From an uncultured Dorea sp. (lineage in GTDB: Bacteria; Bacillota; Clostridia; Lachnospirales; Lachnospiraceae): a stretch of 13,465 nt of DNA. The DNA is taken from assembly GCA_948844705.1 (NCBI GenBank), contig CAQNVT010000082.1:1-13465 (forward strand), read 5' to 3'. The notes beneath the pieces were generated by a model. It ran no database searches. It saw only the letters and a list, made by a program, of their open reading frames with translations, and was not told the origin of the DNA. Below are positions 7,671 through 13,465 of this stretch, in pieces (within the stretch, counting starts at the first letter, position 1; each line of letters opens with the position of its first letter). The translations under genes were made by a program, and so were the position numbers.

Positions 7671-9361
7671 AGCCTCATCACCTTCCTTACGTATTCCATT
7701 GCTTTTCCCACGCTTCCTTCCTCAAAGGGAACTGACAGGTCCGCATACCGGAGCGTCTCAAGATAGCTCATGCTGCCGCCGCATTCACAAAGCTTCAGAT
7801 AATTCTCCCACGCTTTTTCGTGATCCTCCACGTTCTTCGCCGCAAATTCAAGCGCCCCCATCGTCGTAAGAACATAATTAATATAGTAAAACGGATACAG
7901 GAAAATATGAAGCTTATGATACCAGTATCCCCCTCTGTCAAAGAAATCATCTGCATCATACCTTCTCCACGGCATGTAGATCTCCTCCAGCTTCTTCCAT
8001 TCCAGAGTACGCTCCTTCGGCGAAAGCTCCGGGTTCTCATAGCAAATATGCTGGAACTCATCCACCGCCGTTCCAAAAGGAATAAAGGTAACCGCCTCCT
8101 GAAGATGAGCCGCCCGGTACTTGTCCGCCTGCTCTCCGAAAAACTGCTCCGCATACTTATAGGCAAACTGCTCCATGCCCATGGAATGAATCTCCGCAAT
8201 ATCCGTAGACACGTCATAATACGCTGAGACTGGCTGGCTCCTCATCGCCCTATAGCCGGCAAATGCATGGCCCAGCTCATGGCTTAATACCTGCATGTCA
8301 AATATCGTATGGTTAAAGCAGGAAAATACAAACGGAGCCTTGTAATCCAAAAGAGAAGTCATATACCCTGTAGATGCCTTCCCCGGCTTATTTACAAGAT
8401 CCATAAGCTCATGGCCGATCATAAAATCAATAAACTCACCGGTCTCTTCGCTCATGTCATGATACATCTTCTGTGCCTGCGAGACCATAAATTCCTCATC
8501 GCCCATTGGAACGGCATTGCCGTCCGGAAAAACTCTCTTCTCATCATATGCCATAAGTGTATCCACGCCAAGCCGCTCCCGCTGGCACCTGTAGAGCTCC
8601 TCACATACCGGCACCGCCTCTTCCCTTACCTGATGCCGGAAACTGGCCACCTCCGAAGCGCCGTAATCCGTACGTCCCTGCTGCATATATCCCACCGGAA
8701 TAAAATTCTCATAGCCGAGATTCCTTCCCATCTCATTCCGGATCCGGATTAACTCATCCCAGATTTCCTCCAGTCTTTCTTCCTTCCCGTGATAGAATTC
8801 CGAATACGCCTTGTAAGCCGCGGCACGTACCTTCCGGTCCTCATGCCCGAAAAACGTCTGAAGCCCGTACAGGTTCCTTGTTTCCCCCAGAAACGGAATC
8901 TCCGCCGTCGCCATGATCTTCTGGTATTCATTTGTAAGCTGCGCCTCCCGCTGCATAAGCGGAATGTTCTTTTCGCAGAACCGCTTCTTCTGAAGCTCCA
9001 TGGAAACAAACAGCTGCTTTCCGTACTCCTCCTCTAACTGCCCGCGGTAGGAAGAATCCATAAACGCCTCGCTCACTGCAAGGAGCGACGGCATAACCTG
9101 AGGCATGATATCATTGATATACTCATTTTCCTTCTCGTAAAATTCATCCCTCGTATCCAGGGTATGGCGGATACTTGCAATCGTAGACATAGTGGACATG
9201 TGCCCCGTCATCTCCTCCATATCCTTCAGACACGCCTTTACCTCCCCGTAGCTTCCGGCTTTACTGATCCTCTCCTTAAGCTCTCCCGCACTCTTCATGA
9301 TTTTCTGAAAATCCGGCCTGATATATTCTATCTCAGAAAATGTAAAACTGCCGTACATCAT
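7667..9361 (-). CDS. pepF: M3 family oligoendopeptidase (PepF-like)
   Basis: Cytoplasmic zinc metallopeptidase that cleaves short peptides. About 565 residues, the usual size of this M3 subgroup. The zinc motif HELGH is at about residues 361-365, preceded by FDMQVLS, and the third ligand is likely the Glu in DIAEIHSMGME about 25 residues on. The C-terminal GGYWYHKLHIFLYPFYYINY is a family block. I chose ATG at 9361 (MMYGSFTFSEIEYIRP) over an in-frame GTG at 9397: AGGGAGGT lies 6 bases before this ATG, and the extra 12 residues are not family-like. It is the first gene of a minus-strand pair with the radical SAM gene. TATACT (9431-9426, minus strand) could be its -10 box, but the -35 is poor. 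Confidence 0.93.
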   Translation of the reverse strand: MMYGSFTFSEIEYIRPDFQKIMKSAGELKERISKAGSYGEVKACLKDMEEMTGHMSTMSTIASIRHTLDTRDEFYEKENEYINDIMPQVMPSLLAVSEAFMDSSYRGQLEEEYGKQLFVSMELQKKRFCEKNIPLMQREAQLTNEYQKIMATAEIPFLGETRNLYGLQTFFGHEDRKVRAAAYKAYSEFYHGKEERLEEIWDELIRIRNEMGRNLGYENFIPVGYMQQGRTDYGASEVASFRHQVREEAVPVCEELYRCQRERLGVDTLMAYDEKRVFPDGNAVPMGDEEFMVSQAQKMYHDMSEETGEFIDFMIGHELMDLVNKPGKASTGYMTSLLDYKAPFVFSCFNHTIFDMQVLSHELGHAFAGYRAMRSQPVSAYYDVSTDIAEIHSMGMEQFAYKYAEQFFGEQADKYRAAHLQEAVTFIPFGTAVDEFQHICYENPELSPKERTLEWKKLEEIYMPWRRYDADDFFDRGGYWYHKLHIFLYPFYYINYVLTTMGALEFAAKNVEDHEKAWENYLKLCECGGSMSYLETLRYADLSVPFEEGSVGKAMEYVRKVMRL

Positions 9362-9397
9362 GGCATACCTCCCTGTCCTGTAATCTTTCTTCCCCAC

Positions 9398-9556
9398 ATT
9401 CTGTTATTCTGGAGATTTCATCTACAGTATACACCATTGGAGGCAGTTTTACATCTATTTTATTTCAGGGATTTGTTATAAGAAAAACTTAAATCAAAAA
9501 AATTCTTGAACACCTGTATAACAGTATGATAAAATCAAGAAAAGCATATTTTCTAA
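9398..9556. other. Gap between divergent genes
   Basis: AT-rich stretch between pepF and the decayed plus-strand gene. I see no coding sequence in it. It should hold the pepF promoter on the minus strand (possible -10 TATACT at 9431-9426) and a plus-strand promoter-like pair listed separately. No RNA gene or repeat was recognised. Confidence 0.5.
9506..9535 (+). promoter_or_regulatory. Possible sigma-A promoter upstream of the decayed gene
   Basis: TTGAAC (9506-9511), 18 bases, then TAAAAT (9530-9535). It faces the coding-like stretch that begins at about 9557. The match is fair, but AT-rich DNA gives such matches by chance. Confidence 0.35.
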
Positions 9557-10114
9557 AGTTCAATTATATCTGAATATCTGATTCCGATATATCTATGGCA
9601 TCTCAACGCATGGGAAACCTTCCCTGCCCTTTCAGAAAATCCGTGCTTTTATCCAAATAAGCAGGAGCTTTTTGAAAGGTAAATAGAAAGGCTCCAAAAA
9701 ATGAATAGGAGGTTTTCTATGGATGAAACAATTATGCGTGCAAATCAAAAAACATTCAAGGAGGTAAATGGTATGAGTGATATTTTTATGGAAATCGTAC
9801 AGGAAAAATTCGACCGGAAGCTCAAAGAAGAAACCGAAAAAGCTGTAGAGAAAGCTGTAGAAGAGGCTGTAGAAAAGGCTGTAGAGAAGGCTGTAGAAGA
9901 AGCCGTAGAAAAAGAGACCGAAATTGTAAAAGAGAAAACAAAATTAACAGAACGTATCTCTCTGATTCAGAAAAAATGTGCAAAAAATAAATCTTTATCC
10001 GTCATAGCAGACGAGCTTGAAACGGAACCTGAGGAACTGGATTTAATGTACAATATAATTTCTAAGAACCCTGAAAAAACAGTTGACGAAATATATAAAT
10101 TAGTAATTGGATAG
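9557..10114 (+). pseudogene. Unrecognised gene with in-frame stop and KAVE/EAVE repeats
   Basis: One frame reads as protein from 9557 to 10114 with a single TAA at 9680-9682 (FER*IERLQKM). The part before the stop (including AWETFPALSENPCFYPNK) has protein-like composition, and the two parts join smoothly if the stop was once a Tyr codon. No start codon is visible before 9557. The part after the stop could be translated alone from ATG 9719 (AGGAGG at 9707-9712, 131 residues) or ATG 9773 (AAGGAGGT at 9758-9765). It holds a charged coiled-coil region with six (K/E)AVE repeats, then a tail (LIQKKCAKNKSLSVIADELE, ending DEIYKLVIG). This resembles the C-terminal tails of Rpn-type PD-(D/E)XK nuclease/transposase proteins of Clostridia, but no nuclease motif is present, so the link is a guess. 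Confidence 0.6.
9839..9910 (+). repeat. Six tandem 12-base repeats coding KAVE/EAVE
   Basis: Six in-frame copies of a 12-base unit (variants of AAAGCTGTAGAG), coding KAVE KAVE EAVE KAVE KAVE EAVE. The array is also two copies of a 36-base unit differing at 4 of 36 positions, which suggests a second duplication step. The encoded stretch should be a charged helix or coiled coil. Confidence 0.9.
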
Positions 10115-10119
10115 AATCA

Positions 10120-10146
10120 GGGAGGGGAGAATAAATCTCCCCTCTC
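10120..10146 (+). terminator. Strong GC-rich hairpin after the decayed gene
   Basis: Arms GGGAGGGGAGA (10120-10130) and TCTCCCCTCTC (10136-10146) pair over 11 bases with one G-T wobble and a 5-base loop. It begins 5 bases after the TAG at 10112. No T run follows in either direction, so it is not a classical intrinsic terminator, although the position fits one. The DUF58 remnant on the other strand ends at this point. Confidence 0.5.
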
Positions 10147-10322
10147 ACACTGACCACACATGTCTTTGTGGCAACCCGGGTAACCGGAAGCACTCCCCTG
10201 TTTTCGACCTGGAAAGGACATTCCAGATATTCTGCCCGTTCTGCAGCTATATGCTTCTGAGAAAAACCAATCTGTATCCGCCTTCTAAAATAACACACAC
10301 AAACCGACATGCCGAGAAGGAT
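10142..10322 (-). pseudogene. DUF58 protein remnant (N-terminal part)
   Basis: About 60 residues in frame with the MoxR core: a hydrophobic stretch (LILLGMSVCVCYF), basic residues, then AAERAEYLECPFQVENRG and VLPVTRV. This matches the region after the membrane helices of DUF58 proteins, with its typical 'V-x-N-R-G-x-L-P-V' pattern. DUF58 genes usually follow moxR directly, so this is probably the next gene joined by a deletion of a few hundred bases. The von Willebrand-like domain and the rest are gone. The identification rests on this short motif and on context. Confidence 0.6.
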
Positions 10323-10956
10323 CAGCATCTCCGCATCCATAACCGGACGGATACGCTCAAGCCTCCTGCCGCTGTCAATGTCCTTTGCCATCTCCAGCTC
10401 GCTCTCATAATCCGGGGAGCCGATTGACAGGCTGATCATAAACCGGTCGATCTGTGCCTCGGGAAGCATCTGCGTTCCGGCATTCCCGAACGGGTTCTGC
10501 GTAGCGATCACAAGGAACGGCAGCGGTACATTTCTTGTCACTCCCTCCACGGTCACCTTCTGCTCCTCCATAACCTCCAAAAGAGCCGACTGTGTCTTCG
10601 GAGACGTCCGGTTCAGCTCGTCTGCCAGCAGCAAATTACAAAATACATTTCCCGGCTGATACACAAACTCCTCTCTTCCTCTCTGATAGGCGGAAAATCC
10701 GGTAAGGTCAGACGGAAGGACATCCGGGGTAAACTGGACTCTCTTATATTCAAGCTGTATCGCTCTGGAAAATGCAACCGCCAGCGTTGTCTTGCCCACA
10801 CCCGGAATATCCTCCAGCAGAATATGGCCGCCTCCTATGAACGCCGCCATCATTTCACATATCTGCTCTCTTTTTCCATAAACAACCTGGTTTACCTGAT
10901 ATACCACATCCTGTACCTTTTCAAGTAATTGTTCCAATTATTTTCCTCCTTGCAGG

Positions 10957-11643
10957 TTATATCTCCCCGACCACCTTTTCTATGGCCGATAACAGTCTTC
11001 GCACCTTTTTTGACGGCTCGGGCGCATATAAAAGGCCGAACGGAATACTGCAATCCCATTCTACCGGTATGATCTTCATAAGAGGATGTACACTTTCCCA
11101 GTTTTTGATTGCCAGAAGGACATCATTGCTGTTCTCGCAGCGGTTAAATACCTCCACATTATAAAATTCAAAGTCTGTCACATGGATCTGCGGGTGCTTC
11201 CTGTATAATTCATCCCGCAGACTGTCAACGCGCCCGCTCCATCCCCGCCGCATAAGCAGCAGATTCTCTCCGTACAGATCACGGAAGGTCAGCTTTTCCT
11301 TCACGGCCAGCCTGTGCTGAAGCGCCACGGCACAGCAGAAGCGCTCTTCCGATATTTTAAACCCGCTGCATCTTCTTAATTGAAGCATCGTATCATCGAA
11401 AATCCCTGCGACGACATCTATATTCTGCTCCAGATTCCCAAAGATCTCCCTTGCATTCTCCGGAGTATTTTCAAAAGGAACCATTTTAAGCTTTATTCCC
11501 GGACAGTACACCTGAATCTTCGGCCATAATGTCATAAATACCTGAGGCGGCGTCATTGGCGAAACACCGATACGGATAATCTCTTCTTCTCTTCCCGACG
11601 CTTCTTTTGCCCTGATCACGGAATCTCTGCTGTATTGAATCAC
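10957..11643 (-). pseudogene. LysR-type regulator, substrate-binding part (second half of a split gene)
   Basis: 228 codons if read from GTG at 11643. It starts at MIQYSRDSVIRAKEA, the linker helix that in LysR regulators follows the DNA-binding domain. The two-lobed effector domain follows (IRIGVSPMTPPQVF; VVAGIFDDTML; FRDLYGENLLLMRRGW; NVEVFNRCENSNDVLLAIKNW), to the end of the family at about 225. Its reading frame is offset by two bases from the first half, across the sequence ATGTGATT. The GTG overlaps the TGA of the first half (GTGA), so re-initiation is conceivable, but this half alone has no DNA-binding domain. The effector is unknown. Confidence 0.85.
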
Positions 11644-11858
11644 ATATTTTGCATCCTGTGGTACATAGATCTTCCCGCATCTGTCAGGAGAAGCCCTCTG
11701 TGAGTACGCTCAAACAGCTTAATCTCCAGACTGTTTTCCAGGGAATTTATCTGCTTGATCACTGCAGGCGGCGTGATATACAGCTTCTCCGCGGCTTTGC
11801 TGAAGCTCCCGGAGTCCACAACGCAGATAAAGGTTTCAAGCTGAGGGTTGTACATCAT
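11640..11858 (-). pseudogene. LysR-type regulator, DNA-binding half
   Basis: 72 residues holding the winged helix-turn-helix of a LysR regulator: NPQLETFICVVDSGSFSKAA followed by EKLYITPPAVIKQINSLE and the wing (FERTHRGLLLTDAG). It ends at QNM* where an intact protein would run on to IQYSRDS. ATG at 11858 has AGGAGG 9 bases upstream. The first half could bind DNA weakly as a small protein, but LysR proteins normally need the rest to dimerise and respond to an effector. The symporter gene lies upstream on the same strand and could be its target. Confidence 0.88.
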
Positions 11859-11903
11859 ACGAATATTCCTCCTGTCTTTCTGAAAATAAACAGCTTTCCG
11901 AAT

Positions 11904-11932
11904 ATTATATCATAACTTCTGAAAGGATCGTA
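11904..11932 (-). promoter_or_regulatory. Extended -10 promoter for the lysR gene
   Basis: On the minus strand TGATATAAT (11912-11904) is a perfect extended -10. The -35 at 17 bases is weak (TACGAT, 11932-11927) and sits inside a hairpin listed next. It lies 46 bases ahead of the lysR start. Confidence 0.5.
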
Positions 11933-11954
11933 CCCTTTCCGATACGATCCCTTC
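11921..11954 (-). terminator. Hairpin after the symporter gene
   Basis: Arms GAAAGGATCGTA (11921-11932) and TACGATCCCTTC (11943-11954) pair at 11 of 12 positions with a 10-base loop. It follows the symporter stop by about 28 bases on the minus strand. No clear T run follows, so it may be a weak terminator or an operator for the lysR promoter it overlaps. Confidence 0.45.
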
Positions 11955-11982
11955 ATATTTTATCAAATGAGAAAGAAAGGGG

Positions 11983-13194
11983 CTATGCCTTTATGTTCTT
12001 TTTAAAGAACATATCCACCGTATGCTGTGAAAGCTTTCCCGTAAATTTAGAAACAACAAACAATAAGACAATCGATACTACCATGCCCGGAAGGAACGGA
12101 TGTACGATGTAGGTAAGGCCTGCTCTGTACCATATCAGGGTTACAGTCGTTCCGGATATCACCGATACGACTGCCCCTGCCTTCGTTGTTCCCTTCCAGT
12201 ACAGCCCTACGAACGTTGCCGCCACGAATGCAGCCCCCATCGTCCCTGCCGCCATGGTGGACATCTCCCATACAAAATCCCATGGATCCAGCGCCATATA
12301 TCCCGATATCAGCAGCACAATCACCGTAATGATACGGGAAATATTGATGGACTTCTTCCCTTCCAGTGTTTTCCCCTTTGCTGCCAGGAGACCATCCTGG
12401 TAGATATCACGGGTCAGCGCCATAGACGAGGTCAGTACCAGCGATACCAGCGTGGACAGCCCTGCCGCCACCGCAGCAATCAGGAACAATGCCTGTATAA
12501 TTGTACTGCCTGAATAAAATGCCAGCGCCGGCGCGATAGAATCCGGATTCTCTACTCCCGGTCCCAAAAGCGCCATCCCGCCGATGGCAATCAGCCCGCT
12601 GCAGGTTAAGAAGATTCCAATCCACGGTACGCTGACCCGCACGATCGTTCCCACTGTACGGCTGTCCTTAAGTCCCATAAACTTCGTAACAAGCTGCGGT
12701 TGCCCGAACGCGACCAGCTGCCACACCCACGCGACAGACAGGCAGTTCGCGATATTTCCGTACAACCCGGGATGATTCGTCATCCGCTCCGGCGCACTCT
12801 GGGTCGCCGCCGCAAACATGCTGGTAAGTCCTCCTGCCTTCCGTACCACAAAGATACATAACAGAACCATTCCCAGAGCGATCAGGATCCCCTGTACCAT
12901 ATCCGTTATGGCAACGCCCCAGTAACCGCTGAACATCAGATAAAGGATCGCAACGCCGCAGAGAATGATGACTCCATAGGTATACGGTACACCTGCCAGT
13001 ACCTCGAAGCCGTCTGCGATTCCCTTAAGCACCGATACGCTGTATGGAATCATCAGCACCGCAATAATTACCGCCGTAATATACCGAAGTGCAGAGCACT
13101 CATAGCGGACCGCCAGAAATCCCGGCAGGGAGACCACTCCGGATCGTTCCGAAACCAAAATGATCGAGCAGCAAGAAAAGCAGATGGCTGGCAA
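11983..13194 (-). CDS. Sodium:solute symporter (SSS family), N-terminus missing
   Basis: Membrane protein that imports a solute with sodium. Family blocks: GFLAVRYECSALRYITAVII, the SGYWGVAITDMVQGIL segment (typical of PutP/PanF-type carriers), WVWQLVAFGQPQLVTKFMGL, IAAVAAGLSTLVSLVLTSSMALTRDIY and a basic C-terminal tail (FFKKNIKA). About ten hydrophobic segments remain of the usual 12-13. Recognisable sequence begins at SERSGVVSLPG (about 13150), and the first 60-90 residues, about two membrane helices, are absent. The frame stays open a little further upstream, but nothing there looks like the family and there is no start codon with a ribosome binding site. The solute cannot be named. An effector link to the neighbouring lysR gene is possible. 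Confidence 0.85.
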   Translation of the reverse strand: MPAICFSCCSIILVSERSGVVSLPGFLAVRYECSALRYITAVIIAVLMIPYSVSVLKGIADGFEVLAGVPYTYGVIILCGVAILYLMFSGYWGVAITDMVQGILIALGMVLLCIFVVRKAGGLTSMFAAATQSAPERMTNHPGLYGNIANCLSVAWVWQLVAFGQPQLVTKFMGLKDSRTVGTIVRVSVPWIGIFLTCSGLIAIGGMALLGPGVENPDSIAPALAFYSGSTIIQALFLIAAVAAGLSTLVSLVLTSSMALTRDIYQDGLLAAKGKTLEGKKSINISRIITVIVLLISGYMALDPWDFVWEMSTMAAGTMGAAFVAATFVGLYWKGTTKAGAVVSVISGTTVTLIWYRAGLTYIVHPFLPGMVVSIVLLFVVSKFTGKLSQHTVDMFFKKNIKA

Positions 13195-13234
13195 TAAGTA
13201 CGAAATATCACGTACTGGCTTATATGAGAATTAA
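13160..13234 (+). CDS. Possible 3' end of an unknown gene
   Basis: Just past the point where the symporter stops being recognisable, a plus-strand frame reads KMIEQQEKQMAGNKYEISRT and ends ENstop at 13232-13234. It is hydrophilic and protein-like, but short, and I recognise no family. A stretch of this length can arise by chance; the minus strand in the same place also reads open. Confidence 0.2.
   Translation: MIEQQEKQMAGNKYEISRTGLYEN
13197..13216. repeat. Inverted repeat near the symporter break
   Basis: AGTACG (13197-13202), eight bases, CGTACT (13211-13216). A perfect 6-base palindromic pair. It could be an operator or chance. Confidence 0.4.
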
Positions 13235-13270
13235 ATTTCTGAAGGGTTATTTTCAGATCAATTTTAATAA

Positions 13271-13399
13271 TTACAAAACCTTGTTTAAACTGCAGATATC
13301 CTTCACGATCTTCTCATATCTGGGAATCGTAGATACCACGACTACGGCGAATATTATGGGGCCGCTATTATAAATCCATCTTGCTCTGTTACAATTCAC
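13271..13399 (-). CDS. Possible short or partial membrane-protein tail
   Basis: A minus-strand frame, open from GTG at 13399 to TAA at 13271, encodes 42 residues: a hydrophobic stretch (YNSGPIIFAVVVVSTIP) and then a charged tail (RYEKIVKDICSLNKVL). It looks like the last membrane helix and cytoplasmic tail of a transporter, but I recognise no family and there is no good ribosome binding site. The plus strand is also open in part of this stretch. The rest of 13235-13465 holds only the terminator. Confidence 0.25.
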   Translation of the reverse strand: MNCNRARWIYNSGPIIFAVVVVSTIPRYEKIVKDICSLNKVL

Positions 13400-13415
13400 G
13401 GCCTAGCCGATAAAG

Positions 13416-13448
13416 AAAAACCCCGCGGATATTGACTGCGGGGTTTTT
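13416..13448. terminator. Strong bidirectional terminator
   Basis: Arms AAAAACCCCGC (13416-13426) and GCGGGGTTTTT (13438-13448) are perfect complements over 11 bases with an 11-base loop and T runs on both strands. The gene it serves is not clear: the nearest frames are the short unassigned one at 13271-13399 or something beyond the right edge. Confidence 0.8.
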
Positions 13449-13465
13449 GCATGGTTAATAGGAGA

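Larger units (their letters stand above)
10062..10937 (-). pseudogene. MoxR-type AAA+ ATPase, truncated and fused in frame to a DUF58 fragment
   Basis: MoxR proteins are chaperone-like ATPases usually encoded next to a DUF58 protein. The start is TTG at 10937 with AAGGAGG 7 bases upstream. Residues 1-205 are a good MoxR ATPase core: Walker A GVGKTT (46-51), Walker B LLLADELNR (102-110), sensor region ATQNP (145-149) and QIDRF (162-166). After PVMDAEML (about 205) the C-terminal lid domain, about 110 residues, is missing. The frame instead runs into a membrane segment and DUF58-like sequence, then into antisense of the neighbouring gene, where it meets a stop. The fusion would lack the lid and probably does not work as a MoxR. 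It starts 20 bases after the split lysR gene on the same strand, so the two were likely one transcript. Confidence 0.85.

Noticed and set aside
9839..9910. CRISPR-like array
   Set aside because: The units are 12 bases with no spacers and are in frame with coding sequence; it is a coding tandem repeat.
9719..10114. Rpn-type recombination-promoting nuclease as a firm call
   Set aside because: Only the C-terminal tail looks similar; the PD-(D/E)XK nuclease domain is absent, so the name is mentioned only as a possibility.
13224..13373. Plus-strand 49-residue frame starting MRIKFLKG
   Set aside because: No ribosome binding site, unusual composition (TTTTANIMGPLL) and overlap with another open frame on the minus strand that looks more protein-like.

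Overview
The window reads as a contig from a spore-forming, anaerobic Clostridia, most likely Lachnospiraceae. It carries spoIIP and gpr sporulation genes, strong AGGAGG ribosome binding sites, several TTG start codons and typical Firmicutes protein sequences. Both ends look foreign or spliced. This is inferred from protein family resemblance by eye; no search was run.

Layout. Bases 1-74 hold a scrap of an ABC transporter ATPase. Bases 74-727 hold an internal piece of a Bacteroidetes-type carA. At about 718-727 this joins, through a shared block of about 10 bases, the truncated 3' end of a gyrB/parE-type gene on the minus strand. From there to about 9.4 kb the DNA is intact and ordinary. It holds gyrB/parE, spoIIP and gpr (minus strand), rpsT (plus strand, good promoter, structured leader, good terminator), then ilvC and ilvN, a radical SAM protein and a PepF-like M3 oligoendopeptidase (minus strand).

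From 9.5 kb to the right end almost every gene is broken. An unrecognised plus-strand gene has an in-frame TAA and a KAVE/EAVE repeat tract. A MoxR ATPase is fused in frame to the start of its usual DUF58 partner, with the MoxR lid domain lost. A LysR regulator is split by what looks like a TG duplication. A sodium:solute symporter lacks its N-terminus. The last 300 bases hold unassigned scraps and a strong terminator.

How the genes work together. spoIIP (forespore engulfment) and gpr (degradation of small acid-soluble spore proteins) are sporulation and germination genes in their conserved place next to rpsT. ilvN and ilvC give two steps of branched-chain amino acid synthesis; the catalytic ilvB is not here. 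pepF and the radical SAM gene are translationally coupled (4-base overlap).

I do not see a convincing new biological system. The most useful points are the chimeric joins, which should be checked before anything is built on gene order at the ends, the run of broken genes at 9.5-13.2 kb, and a few candidate regulatory structures (rpsT leader, gpr-spoIIP gap).
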